64,000 nucleotides of DNA. Origin: Numida meleagris (Eukaryota > Chordata > Aves > Galliformes > Numididae). Below are positions 25,846 through 38,008 of the stretch, piece by piece (position 1 is the stretch's first letter; every line of letters starts with the position of its first letter). The notes beneath the pieces were generated by a model. It was not told the DNA's origin and did not search any database. It was given only the letters and a program-made list of their open reading frames with translations. Location of the stretch: positions 77,882,432 to 77,946,431 of the forward strand of contig NC_034412.1 of the NCBI RefSeq assembly GCF_002078875.1, in the 5' to 3' direction. The translations under genes and the position numbers were made by a program.

Positions 25846-28800
25846 AACATTTAGTTTCAGATAAACTGTTGAGTCTTAGAATTGGATCAATATAATACCA
25901 AAAGGGGTTTTATCCCATGTATACTAGAGAGGCGAACCACGTTCTGGAAGTCTAGCTCCTTCTCTGCTGACTGATACAGAGATTCCAGTGAATTCATTAA
26001 TTCTTCATGAAGGCTGAGGTGTATCTGGAGACCTCAGCGTATAGTTGCACAGAGCTTACTAGTAAGAAACCGCTATGATTAAAAGCAAGCTTTGATCTTA
26101 CCATACAGATACTTTATTTGGGGATACATTTTCACCTTTCCTTTAGCTAAACCCTAAACTTAGGCACAATGAATGCAGAGGTTTGAATTTGGTCTCAGAA
26201 TCAACACTTTTACATGTCATTCTTTTGGTGGTAAGTATAGCATAATTCCAAGAGTATAAGAAGTATAGAAGTTTATAAGAACTACTTCCTAAATTGTTTA
26301 AACTATGAAATCCCTGAGTTTCAAATTCCCAGAGGCTGGGAGACTACCAAGGAAGCATCATATAATCTTGCCTTTTTCTATATGCTTCTTTGGATATCAA
26401 CTAGCAAACACCAGTCTACTCTCAGTCAAGCAGGCTGATTGGATGTGCTTCTGCTCTTTCCCATTATAGTCCATATCTTCTTTTGCTTAGTAAATGGAGA
26501 TAAGTTCTTTATTTCGGCAGTATAGAATGAGTGTCCTTAAATAAGACAAATCTTGAATTTGTCCATTTTCACATGCTGTTGGACCACTGGTTCCCTCTCT
26601 AACAGGATATATTTTAATCCTCTTCTGCAGGATAACAAATGACTAGTGGGAATGGGAAGAAATTGATTCTGTCTCTGTGTGTTCTTTGGTGAGAAAAATG
26701 CTGTAGATATAAAAGTAAGGGTAATGACAGTACCATAATTGCCCTGCTTATGTAGAAAGCAATAGTTCTACCTGCGGTTCTCAGGAGCTTCATGTTAAGT
26801 ATGCTCTGACAGATATATGAGGGAAAGACTAAGATTTACAAAGAAATCAGAAGGAGAAATTTCTGTGTTCTGACTGAGTGTAGGAATATTATTATTATTT
26901 GTTGTTGGTTGTTTAGACATAAGAGTCAGTTGAATGCTAAACCAAAATGGAGATCAAAACTTACTCATTTTAACTGTTAGCTGAGCAAGAGCTTCTAGTA
27001 TCTTTATTTTTCTAATCAGCTGCATTAATTGATTTGAAAAATTCAAATAAAAATAAGCTATATTTTATTTCCCTTAGGAATAGGAATCTAAATTCTTCAA
27101 CCTGGCACAACAAAAGCTTTAACTATTTGAGCATATGAATTATGAAGATATTGAGAAAATAATAGTGTAAGACATGATAAGAGATGACAAGACCTAGTTA
27201 AGTTGGAGTTAAAAACTTGCTGTATACAAACTGGTTGGGTATACTATACACATAAGGATTTTATTCTTTAATATGTTTTTCCAATTAATCTTATTCTAGG
27301 GAGCACAAAGGTAGAAACAATCTGTAAGTATTCTAAACCTTTTAAGAAGCTTTTCCAAAAGGGCAGTGTAACGCATCTGCACTTGTAAGAGGTAAACTAT
27401 AAGGTCCAAATGTCTATGAATAAAATTAGCTCTAGAAATAAAAATAACAGTCTGGAAACTGAAAACAAGCAAATAAAAACTCCCAGCTGTACATGAACAT
27501 TATGTAAGGAATGAAAGAGGATGAAAAGCAAGTCAGTTTTAAGATAGATCGTGATCAAATTTGAAACAAAGCACTAAGTGTAGTGCATTTAGTATGGAAA
27601 CTCTATGGAGTTACATTTTTCATATAAACTCTCTGAATAAAATTGCTATAGTTAAAAAAATAAGCAGATGGATGAGGGCAAAAAAGTGAAATGAAGGGTC
27701 CATGAAGCAAGACCCAGCGATAGTCGTGTTACCTTCAGCCATGGTTACGCTGCTCCAAGTAAGACTTACACAGATCCATCAAAAGCAGAACTGTACGAGG
27801 TCAAGTATTTTCCTGCCTACTTCAGTCACATATATTTCCCTTCACTCCTTTGTTAATGTTCATATCAAAATTATTTTTGAATGGGAAAGAACTTCTAATT
27901 TTTTAACCTGACTCAGGCCTTTCTCATCCACCGTGCTGCTGTTTAGACTTTTTGGAGTCTCAGAAAAGACATAGACATCTTTTAATGATAGTTGTGATTT
28001 TACTATACTCTTATAAGCTTAAATATAAACCGTTCTGAATAAATTTCTCAAAACGGTACAGCAGATATTATACATCCCTCATATACAATATTTAAAACTC
28101 AAGGCTGGATATGCAAGTCACTGTGTTTAGAAAAAAAACTAAGATATTCACTGTTGAACTGAAGAATTTAAGTCTTCAATGCTATCCCTTTTTATAGTGA
28201 TTTTCCTAGTACTATTATCTTACAACATTTTCTGTGACTTCTGAGTACTCTTACTGCCTTATTTCCTTTCTTTTAGTGCTCCCTAATCTTAACAGGTTAC
28301 AGCATCCTACTGATTCTTCCTCCAGACTCCTGATAAGCTCGTTTGAACTTTGCTTTCTTTACTGTTTTTCTGAGAGGCTTCAGGCAATTTGTCATCAAGC
28401 AATGAACTCAAACTGACACCCCTGTATTCTAGTACTTACTCCTCATGTTGCAAGCCAGTAATTTCAATGTTTTTTTCAGGTAGGTGTCTGTGTCCAATTT
28501 AAATTCTACTTGCCTAAGGGCTTTCCATGCTTGAACTGCCCTAAGCTTTCACACCTGTAGAAGCGATACTTGCTTTTTTAACCTTGACCTATATCTTACT
28601 GTGTATAAATAGTTCTTATCAACATTAATTTTCTCATAATGTAGTCTGGAACTTTTATAAATCCTTTAACACAGTAAGCTATGCAGGATTACTGAATGTG
28701 ACAGGACACTCAGTAGTCTTTCCTTTAATTCCCATGCTCTATTATCTAGGGAATTCAGAATAAAATGCTATGAGACTGAAAACACAAGAATTATTCATGG

Positions 28801-30807
28801 ACATACACAATGGAGGAAGGTATCAAAAAGATCTTTTAGGTCAAATTAAAATAGCGAACTTAAGATCTTGCAATTGTAGTAACTTTTTCTGAAATATCTC
28901 TTCTTCCTCCCTTCATTTTTATTCTTTATTAGTCAAGCTTGCCACACTTCTTCGATTTTTCCCATGATTTCCACATAAGAAGATGAAGGCCATCCACCTG
29001 AAAAGTTACCCCACAATTCTTTTTTTTACTATAATTCTACTTTCTGATTTTATTGTAAACATTTCCTGATCTCTTTTTATCTTATTGCAAGTGTCACCAA
29101 TTAATTCACAAATTATGAAGAATATAGGTAAAAAAAAAAAAAAAAGACATCCTATTTGTTATACTCTACTGTGGGTGACAGGAAACTTGTCAGTCTTTAA
29201 ATACCGAAGGCAAATAGTAAGTAATTCTTAGACTAACCTGAGTTGCATTCATGACCTTATAGATTATAGTTCTTAAGTATAAATTGTTTGCTGAAAGTAA
29301 ATCATACTTACATAATCCTGGAGTGAGATTGCTCTCTTGAACTTGCAGCTAATGTATCAGTTGGCTCTTTTTATGTTTTACTTCATTTATTTATTCAAAC
29401 TGTAATTCACTTCCCATTGTAAAGTGGAATGAAGCAGTATGAAGATTCTGACCTTGACTGCAGGAAAATGAAATAGTCTGAGTGTCCTGATGTATATTTC
29501 CAAGTATGTAAACATAGTGGTAAAGCACTTGAGACACTCTGTTGTTTAACTAGTTAAAATAATAAAAAAAGCCATGAGAAGAACCCTTTCATAGGCCATG
29601 TTCCTAAGTCTACCTGAAGCTGTTTTGGGATAATATTGATTAATACTGATTTTACATACACCGATATATTTCCATGTGCTCTCTGCCAAAAACTGTAATG
29701 TAATACCTGAATAGCTACAAGATTTATGTATACAAATGTGTATAAATTAAGGTTTATGGCCATCTAGCTTGTTCTAGCTTTATCAGGTCTACATATAAAA
29801 AAGTATTTGAAAAGATATAGCCTGCCTTTAAGTTTAATAGCTATAGTATTTTGCAGTTGATCTTTCTTGATGTTTGCAATGGCTGTTCTTTGCAGGCCTT
29901 CCCTTTTATTCTACTTCATAAAACTGATGCTTCCCACGAAAGATTCAAACTCTGTTCTGATCTGTAACCTTAATGAAACAGAGATCTTAAAAGTGAGATT
30001 TCTAAAAATGACAGGACATATTTTTATTCATACTTCTCTTGTTTCTCTCGTGGCATGGAAACATCTAAAAGGTAAAGCTACTACCTGTATCTTCCCTAGA
30101 TACAATAATTTTTTTTTAAATCTCTTCCACGATAAATAATTTGTTTTTTAAACAGCTTTATGATTTTACTTGTCCTTCGATTAAAATGCTTTGGTGGAAA
30201 TAATAATTTAATATATAAGCAATAATAAAACCATTGCTAATAAAGTAAGACAGTATACAGTGATACTGATGTGAGCCTAAAACTAGAAATCTTCTTGAGC
30301 AAAGACAAAAACCTAATAAATAAAGCCATGTTAACATATAATGGCAGTCAATTCTATTCCTCTCATGGGCCTAAAAGCTTCCATTCTGACCTGTTCACAT
30401 GACGCTAAGAAGGAAAACAGAAAAATAAAATGCTCACTGTATATGAAATTTGTAAATCCATCATAAAATGCAATGAATAGAATTTTTCCCACCAAAGTAT
30501 CACTACAAAATACATACATATGTGTACGTTCACATTCATTTATTTATTCTATGTAAATCAAAACATTCTGGAGATTTGATCACTCAAAGTAAATCAAGTG
30601 TCTTTTTTGAAATGCACAACTTAAGAGATGGCTTCCTGAATATATTCAGAAAAAATTCCTTCCATAGTAATTTCTCTGACAAATGTGTAATATTAGATGA
30701 GCTAGATCATATTTCTCAATAGAAGTACATATTGATATAAAGATTTGGAGTGATAGAAAATCTGTTTTTAAAAAGCATCATTTTAAAGCTTTTTCACTGC
30801 AATAATA

Positions 30808-30880
30808 ATAAAGCCTATTAAAAACAATTAGCTTGGAATAGGCTTTATCAAGTTAAATTTTAGGGGATCTCACTGAGATC
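30808..30880. other. Two neighbouring inverted repeats (hairpins)
   Basis: Arms ataaagcctatt (30808-30819) and aataggctttat (30837-30848) are perfect 12-bp complements with a 17-nt loop. Eighteen bases further on, gatctc and gagatc (30866-30880) form a second 6-bp stem around three bases. There is no U-tract or RNA-gene context. The function is unknown and it may be chance. Confidence 0.7.
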
Positions 30881-32511
30881 GAATTAGTGGATGATTAATA
30901 CCGAACTTATATGTGATTCATTTTCTACTACTCCGTAACAAAACTTAGAATGCAATTTAGCTGAACTCCACCGTGAAATCCCCAGAAATTACTTTGTCAG
31001 AACTTTAGGCTCTGTCCAACTTCATGTTTTTGTTGCTAGTGTCAGAATTTGTCACTGAAGCACGACCAGGCTCATCTTACACAGAATATAAGCTGAGCAG
31101 TGATATTTAAAACTGTTATATGCGCGGATGCATAAAACTTTTGTAATTAAATCTGAAAATAATCAGAATATGTATTTTTTGTTGAACAACAAGTTCTCTG
31201 AGGTTAAAAACAGTTTTTTCTGCAGTAGTTTCATGCGGAAAAACTTAAGACACTCCTTCTGGTTTGGGAGTTTTATTGGTTATGGGAAAGCTTTTCATAT
31301 GTGCGTATATATTATATACACACTTTACATACATTATTATCCCTTATTTTACTTCATCCTCATGCTGTTGCACTTTTTTAGGCACGCATATTTTTTTTTA
31401 GTACGCATACAGTACTTCTTCAGTAAAATGTTGATTCTTCTACTTATCCCTGGTTTTCAAATATTGTGGGAAAAAAAAAAAAAGAATCTCTTCTCCTTCC
31501 ATTACTCTTCTTGAATCACTTCTGTCCCCTGAAAACCTAGCTCTTCTGTTTTGAAAAACAATTCATCTACATGAGTTATTCATTTTTTAAGTAAATGCCA
31601 GGTAAAAAGTTCTGGTTGGAAAGGTAGCTCCCAGCAGAGGCAAAGTTCTCTGGACTCATACAATGTGGTTATAAAGACTGGATTTTCCAGTCAGAACCTT
31701 ATGTGAAAGTTCAAAAATAATTTTATCCACCCAGATGCAAAATGGTCTCGCTAGAAAGTTCAGTTTTCACTCACACAGATTTTCAATCTCATTTACATGC
31801 ATAAGCTCGCTAATTTGATTGTAATCTTGTTACTTAGCTTTTAATTTTGTATGTGGCAGATGTACATCAGAAATGACATGCAGGTGGGAATATCATATAT
31901 TAAATCAGTTTAATCACATTTAAACATTTTAAGGTTTGGTAGTGCTGCACAAAGCTCATTGTTAAACAGGCAAACAAAAAAAAAACAAAAACAAAAAATA
32001 AAGTCACAGTTAGATAACTATCTCTAAGCAAAGTTAAAATGCTTTAACATGATAATTGACCTTAAAATAATGCATTTGTTGCCCACAATTAAGAAACCTT
32101 AGCCTGCTGTTTTATTATTTTAAGAGTGATAGAAGGATTCTAAGGCGTGTTGAAGCAAAACTATTTTTCCCCTTATTCAATGGTAAATTATGCCTTTAAT
32201 GAATTTGTACAGTCCTTTTCTTCATCTTGATAAAGATATTATTATGCTCTCTCACACACAGGCCAAGGGAACAAGGGATCAAGAATACAGAGAAACTCTA
32301 AGTACGTTCCATGATTTCAGGTGTACCTTAATTTCCTGAAAGAGCAACATTTGTGGTGCTGATACTTTTGAGGACAGAGAGTCTTCCAGTGTGAATAAGG
32401 CCAGTAGTACTTCAGGTGAGACCATCCTTATATCTGTCAGTCCCTTCACCACTATGAATTTTTGTTGTTTGTTGGGAGCACTATATTACTACCACTAAAG
32501 TCTGACCTATC

Positions 32512-32539
32512 TAGGCCTACTTCTGCAGAAGTAGGTCTA
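32512..32539. repeat. 28-bp near-perfect palindrome
   Basis: Each half is 14 bp around a central CTGCAG. Only one pair is not complementary (G at 32515 against T at 32536). It lies about 200 bp left of a solo LTR and belongs to no element that I recognise. Confidence 0.85.
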
Positions 32540-32772
32540 ACAAATTACATGCCTTGCCTATTTACTTAAGAACACTCTGTGCAAAAAATATTTTATTAAA
32601 AACATGAAAGTTAATAATCATTTTATTTAAAAGATAAATGACTTATCCTCCCCAAAAATTAATACATGCATATAAAATAGCATGCATAATACTTGCGTAG
32701 ATAAGTCACTTTCAACATATCTAAATCTCAAGGACTTTTTACACTGTTGGAAATATCCAAATAATTTATCAG

Positions 32773-32777
32773 GACGG
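32773..32777 (+). repeat. Left target-site duplication GACGG of the nested LTR
   Basis: The five bases gacgg precede the TG of the nested LTR and recur at 33296-33300 after its CA. In the unsplit copy 2 the same site (38037-38041) has gacgg only once. Confidence 0.93.
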
Positions 32778-32811
32778 TGTAATAAAGTTATAATTGTTTG
32801 TTCATTGAAAG

Positions 32812-32886
32812 NNNNNNNNNNNNNNNNNNNNNNNNNNNNNNNNNNNNNNNNNNNNNNNNNNNNNNNNNNNNNNNNNNNNNNNNNNN
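32812..32886. other. Assembly gap (75 N) inside the nested LTR U3
   Basis: This is a run of N. Apparent open frames crossing it are not interpretable. Confidence 1.
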
Positions 32887-33142
32887 GGTTGGGGCTGCAT
32901 AATTGTGTGTCATTAAAAAGGGAAGTTCTGCTGGTCTGGCAGTTGGTGTTGCAGGCTGTGATTAAGTGTCCTAATCTGGTGACAACTCTTGCAAAAGCGC
33001 AAACCCCCTTCTTCATTTCTTTGCCTCCCCACCTCGGATCAAGCGAATCCCAGGACGAGGAAGATTGTGACGACACCTAGCAACAGGGAGGCGCAGCCGC
33101 AGAAGGTGAACGAACATACGAGAATCCTCGCTGACCTGAGAC

Positions 33143-33150
33143 TATAAAAA
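33143..33150 (+). promoter_or_regulatory. TATA box of the nested LTR
   Basis: The sequence tataaaaa lies about 100 bp before the aataaa signal and is followed by a CpG-rich stretch. It is the best-looking polymerase II promoter in the window. The predicted start is about 25-30 bp downstream, near 33173-33180. Confidence 0.65.
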
Positions 33151-33248
33151 CTGGGAATCGCGGACAGAGGGTGCGCGCCATTTTGTGGAGCCGAGACTCC
33201 TTGGCCACCCAGCGCTGCGTTTTGCTTGTGTTTTTGCTTACTCAAATT

Positions 33249-33254
33249 AATAAA
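33249..33254 (+). terminator. Polyadenylation signal of the nested LTR
   Basis: The sequence aataaa lies 41 bp before the LTR end, with T-rich sequence just after it, as usual at the R/U5 border. Confidence 0.65.
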
Positions 33255-33295
33255 ATGTTTTTGCGGATCAATTCGATATAGTCTAATTTATAACA

Positions 33296-33300
33296 GACGG
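33296..33300 (+). repeat. Right target-site duplication GACGG of the nested LTR
   Basis: This gacgg is identical to 32773-32777. The host LTR continues right after it (tatctctgataaaagc), exactly as in copy 2. Confidence 0.93.
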
Positions 33301-33913
33301 TATCTCTGATAAAAGCAGATTTAATTCGCAATTGCAATGGCAGACATCCTGCAGGCAGGAGCGCACCTACGGACACAATATGACAGCTTTTGTACCTTGT
33401 TTCCCCCCCTTGCCTACTCCCTCCCCTGTTTCCCCATTGGCTGGGTACTCCAGGTTCACAATCTTATCGAAGGTTTACATTTGTTAATCACACTCTGACA
33501 CTTGTTAATTCATGTGCCATCTTGTGCCAGTCAGTCGCCATTCTGCTGTTTCCAAGATGTCTCAGTCCTCTTCTTATCGGGTTGATATGGTGATTTTCTC
33601 CTAACCTTCTCCCATTGTCTCCAAAGGACGCTTCCTCTGTTAAACAAAGAGCACCGTAGGGGGTTGGAGAGGTGCCAGGCCTTCCTCAATACCTTCTTCA
33701 GGCCCTCTCTAAGGCATGTCATGACTTGTCCTTTTAATTTGTGTACGATATTCTTGTAATGTGCGTGACAAAGTATAACATATATTTTCGTGCTGGCTAT
33801 ACATAAATTGTTGCTAGCTAGTTTTTAATAAAGGACCCAAATGGCAACAGAGGCCATAAAAACAAGAAAATTCTGATCTTGTTCTAATGCAGAAACAACA
33901 TTCGATTCCCACA

Positions 33914-36900
33914 ATACTATTTACAACATATTCAACAGAGTTGCCAAAACCAATACCAACAGAGGTAAGGCTGCCACAGCTTTATGCTCCTCACTCCAGC
34001 CAGTAGCAAGTATACCTAATAGCCACACATAAACACATATATACAACTCACATTCGCATTTATGCGTAGCAAGTCACACTGTATTCATGTACACATACAC
34101 ACATGAGCTCAAATATCAGGCCTCAAGGAGCTTAAACTACTCCTGGCTAGTCTTAATATTCAGTCAAGGACTGACTTGTGCTTCACTCGCTATCATTGTG
34201 GGCAACCCAGGCACAAGGTCACTCTTCTAGCCTGTGGGTTCACTCCAGTCACTGACATATAGACTGTTCTATAGATGCATGCACGCACAAGCATCTCCTT
34301 AACCAGGAAAATAGAGTTTAATGAGAAGACAGGACATAGGGTTGTGATGAGATATGTAGAACATGGCCAGGCACATCTTTTGACCAGCCCTGTTTACAAG
34401 CAGACTCTCTTATCCCCCTCTACACCTATTTTCCATGCTTTTCTTTCCCAAAACATTTCAAAAAGACTTTCCTCACCTTTGGTTCTTTCCTAAACAGCTT
34501 GTCTTGTAGAGTCTTCAGATAGGCTTCTCCTGCATTCAGTCACAAATTCCACACCCCTGTAGACAGTAACCTCCCTCACCAAAAGGTGAGCCAGAGTTGC
34601 TCCCCTTGGAAACTGGATCTGAGGGTCCCCTGGGACGGTAAAGGGAAGGCAAGTGCAAGATATGCATTTCTCCAACAGGTTTAATGAATTTCCTCTGCAG
34701 GATACTTTTCTCCTTGTTCTTTTGCGTTGGTGGCAATGGCCTTTTTATGGGTTTTTATGGGTTTATCACTCTGCTGCGATAGCCCTGTTAACAGCTGGAT
34801 GAGGGTATCGTTAGGGTTTTCCTACATGTCATTGCTCTTTTGTACTTTTCTATGTGTGCAGAGATTAACCTCTTACCACGCAAATAGGCACACATCATTC
34901 AGCTACACATTGAAATAACAATCCAAGTGTTTTACTCTGCCTGCCAGTCACCAAATGAAAATGAATACTCATGACATCCATTTATAAGCTGTCTCTGAAT
35001 CTCAACAAAAAAGCAATTGATTACTGCGTGCATGATCATTAGGTATGCTTTTCCTTCAGAGCCTAGTTTGCAATTAGTTTCTATAAGAAATGAGATATTT
35101 TAATCAGTTTCTCTTAGGAAAGCTGAACAGATTATTAAATGACAACTACACGTTCCTCTTCAGGTTTTTTCCCCTTTCTTGTCTTAGTACTTACTATTGA
35201 CAGGATCAAAGTCCTACAGTAATGGAGAAATATCTTAGGAGAAATATCACAATAATAATGTACACTTTTATCTAGACTTATACTGTAATAAGAGAAATAA
35301 TACTGTATTAGTATTTATTAAAATCTGATGTAATATAAAGGATCATTCACCTGGAAATACAGATATATAAAAATACAGAAAAAATATAGGAATTTATATA
35401 CAAAATATCTTAGAAGGCAACTTTAAGTAACCTAGTTTTATATCACAAATTAAAGCTAGCATAGTTATGTCAGTCAAACAGATTATAGACAGACATCGTG
35501 CTACAACTAGCATGCAGGTGGATGACCCCTGTCACAGTTACACCCTCCAGCTGCTTCTTATTACCTTTTTGCCAGCAGAACTGGGAGAGCAGTAACCTCC
35601 AGCAGAGTGATTTGTGTGAGCGATCCCTTGTCCACTTCAGGCTAAATCATCCAGGTGAACATAAGCAGTTTAAATAGTTGGCTTGAGGCTGTAGACAGAT
35701 ATCTTCTTTCAGATCTAGCTGAGCTAGTGATTGCTCCTAATCCTTTTTGTACTGGAGTTTGTATCACTCTCAGAAAGTCCAGGCAAGTTGTAGATGACTT
35801 GGAACTATTTCTGAGTCAAAGCAGTTGAGACCTACATATACATTGCTTAAGCTCTGTTGTTAACCTGAAGGTAGCAATTCTATAGCAGTCTCTGTTATGA
35901 GCAGTCTGGTGTTTTCTTCTGTATCATTTGAAAAGTTGGCTTCTTCAGAATGCGGATTAGACAGAATTTGCCAGAAAAACTTTACCAAAGGAGCAGTGGA
36001 AAGGAGTGAGGTCCAGCTGAAGAAAAAGGAATGGATAACTAGGAATGATATATCAGCACCAGCAGATGTGCCTGTTTGTAGCTTCAGGCAGCTAAGAGTG
36101 GTAAGAGCACAGTTTTGCTCTTGAGTTAAGAAGAGGCTTTATGGACACCATTATAAAACTGCATTTGTACTGCTTGAGCCACATGTTAGAAAGGCTTTCT
36201 ATTCTTGTAGCAAGCATGCTTTTTCATCCATGTCAGTATCATGCTGACAGTAAAATACTTGACATTGCACCTGATCCCAGGTTCCAAATATACCTACGTC
36301 CAATAAGGATGGCCTACCTACTAAAAGAAAATTGCAGTAAAAGCAACATATATATAAAAAAGATAACTTATGTTCAGCTGGTATCAAACCTGAGCCTTAG
36401 CTAATTTAGTGCAATTAAATGTGAGGATGTTAGTAATCAGAAAATTTTGCTGCACCTGTCTATTCAATAAACAAGTTCTCCCAAATTTGATTATATTGAA
36501 GTCTAGCCTTGTTAGACTATAAGAAATAGAGATTCATCTTAAGATTTTAAGCAGCAGAAAATAATTTTATAGATAAGTTTAACCTATATCTTATTAAATA
36601 CAATAAAACACTTCAAAAAGGAAAACCAATTTGTTATTTGTAACATATAGAACACAAAGAAAGATTTTGTTAGGACTGTGCATATTATAAATGCATTACC
36701 AATAAATATTGTGTTCATTTTCCTATTGTGTTAAAATTGCTACTCGCTGTATTGTCACTTTGTTCTGAAGGGATTTAGCAAAATACACTGTTACTCAGAC
36801 CTCTTCCAACCAAACAGTAGGGAGGGGATGAGCAGAGGCACAGAGCTCAGCTGCAGTTCACACCTGCTAGAAAAACGGTCCCTTTTGTCAATGTCTTTCA

Positions 36901-38008
36901 GTCTCTGTAGATCAGTATGTAATCACAGTACATTTTCTGCATGTATCAGTGATACAAATAGGCTGTGACTTCAATGATTCTTTAACTGAAATGAACATCA
37001 TTCAATAAATATTTATTCAGCATGACTAAAAAAAAATGTAGCAGGACTACATGAGCTTAAGTTAGCTAATAAAGAGGTAATGTGAATACTGTGGGAAGGC
37101 CTTTATAACAGTCGAGCAAATTTATGGTAGGGTTGTTAGCAGAAACTTAAGCTGATGACTCCGTTGATAGTTGTGGTACCTAGAGATAAATCAAGCTGTC
37201 ATTTGCACTGTAATCACAGAAAAGTTTTGCTATATGGAAACAGCCTAATTTTTAAAGTTTGCCCTATAGTGGAGTTAATTCTATTTTAACAGGTGCTTAT
37301 GTTCTCTTTACGATATACACACAAGGTGAATCAGTTATTGAATCAGTTATACGCTGATTAACATTGATACCTTTCTTCAATAGCCTCATGAATAATAAAT
37401 GAAGCAGTGGAAGTGATTAAATGTCCTTAAAGACAAGTTAGTGTAAAATCTTCAACACTTCATGCTGTGACATTGTGTTACCCTCTCATCCTCCTCCTTA
37501 GGCATGCCGGTTATGTACAAAGTCTTGCTCAGGACTGCCTTAACTGATATTGAACACAACTCTGTCTCAAACTTGAGGGCTGAAAGAACTGATTTCAGAC
37601 ACCTGGTTTAACAACTGAGGAACAATTGAGCATGCGCTAAATAATATGACTAAGTCAACCTTCCTGCCTAATAAATAGTTATCAGTGTAAGAGCCCTTTG
37701 AGCTTTTCTGCATTCCAGATGGCTGAATGATGGAATCTTCCCTCAAGTAGGGATACCTATCGAGGTTATGCCTGTGCAGAGATGCCTTACTCCTTGCTAA
37801 GATTATATTTTAGATTGATTGTGTACATAGCCTTCAGACATAAAATTACTGATCAAGTTTTGAAGTGGATTCAGGCACACCTATGCTTCTTACCTCTATG
37901 GTTCAGGTAGTTTAGAAAGCAAGGGGATCCACTCTGAAACTCAGTGGGAGAGCCTATATGCAATAAATAATCAAGTATATCCAGCCATCTCAAATCCTGT
38001 TAAGTTGT
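33914..38008. other. Non-coding stretch between two LTR copies, with weak LTR-like traces
   Basis: The two flanking LTRs have the same orientation, but nothing between them reads as gag, pol or env. No primer-binding site or polypurine tract lies next to either, so this is not a provirus interior. The segment 34390-34760 on the minus strand has repeated ataaaaa-type TATA words and an aagaaccaaagg-type tail. The segment 37500-37900 has a catgcgc word and an aataaa (37669-37674). Both might be eroded LTRs but are too weak to call. The rest is AT-rich unique-looking sequence. Confidence 0.45.
38004..38008 (+). repeat. Left target-site duplication GTTGT of LTR copy 2
   Basis: gttgt precedes tgttggaaat and recurs at 38645-38649 just after the LTR's ccaca end. 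Confidence 0.88.

Larger units (their letters stand above)
22089..32744. other. 10.6 kb AT-rich stretch with no recognisable mobile element
   Basis: I see no CR1, mariner or LTR sequence here, unlike most other parts of the window. The contents are homopolymers (A17 near 29131-29147, A13 near 31472-31484), a 20-bp tandem doublet at 25806-25845, small hairpins at 30808-30880 and a 28-bp palindrome at 32512-32539. No open frame has a known domain. A short exon with no strong motif could hide here unseen. Confidence 0.5.
32778..33295 (+). mobile_element. Young solo LTR nested inside LTR copy 1, plus orientation
   Basis: It starts tgtaataaagtt and ends atttataaca, with the 5-bp duplication gacgg on both sides. 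It is 518 bp long including a 75-base assembly gap. Signals are in LTR order: tataaaaa at 33143-33150, a CpG-rich presumed R region, aataaa at 33249-33254, then a 41-bp U5. CpG density around 32995-33225 is far above the surrounding desert, as expected if methylation-driven decay has had little time to act. A 5-bp duplication fits ERV1/ERVL-type integration better than the 6 bp of alpharetroviruses. No internal retroviral sequence remains. The family name is unknown to me. Confidence 0.93.
32745..33913 (-). mobile_element. Solo LTR copy 1 (older element), minus orientation, split by a nested LTR
   Basis: In minus orientation it starts tgtgggaatcg and ends atttccaaca (TG to CA). Without the nested insertion it is 646 bp. 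On the minus strand a CCAAT box (plus-strand ATTGG, 33436-33440), a TATA-like tacaaaag (33387-33394), a possible aattaaa polyadenylation signal (33320-33326) and a short U5 come in the right order. It matches copy 2 (38009-38644) with 5 differences over the 191 bases that can be compared. Its flanks (tacac and atact) are not a target duplication. No primer-binding site or polypurine tract adjoins it, so it is a solo LTR whose duplication has been lost or rearranged. Confidence 0.85.

Noticed and set aside
27702..27780. Possible exon ending at ccaagtaaga, a splice-donor-like site
   Set aside because: There is no pyrimidine-rich acceptor upstream and no recognisable protein; a donor-like word alone is common by chance.
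31128..31514. 128-residue open frame rich in Phe and Tyr
   Set aside because: It is expected from AT-rich DNA; there is no motif, signal or conservation evidence.
33914..38008. Proviral interior between two LTRs
   Set aside because: No gag/pol/env-like reading, no primer-binding site or polypurine tract, and copy 2 has its own complete target duplication.
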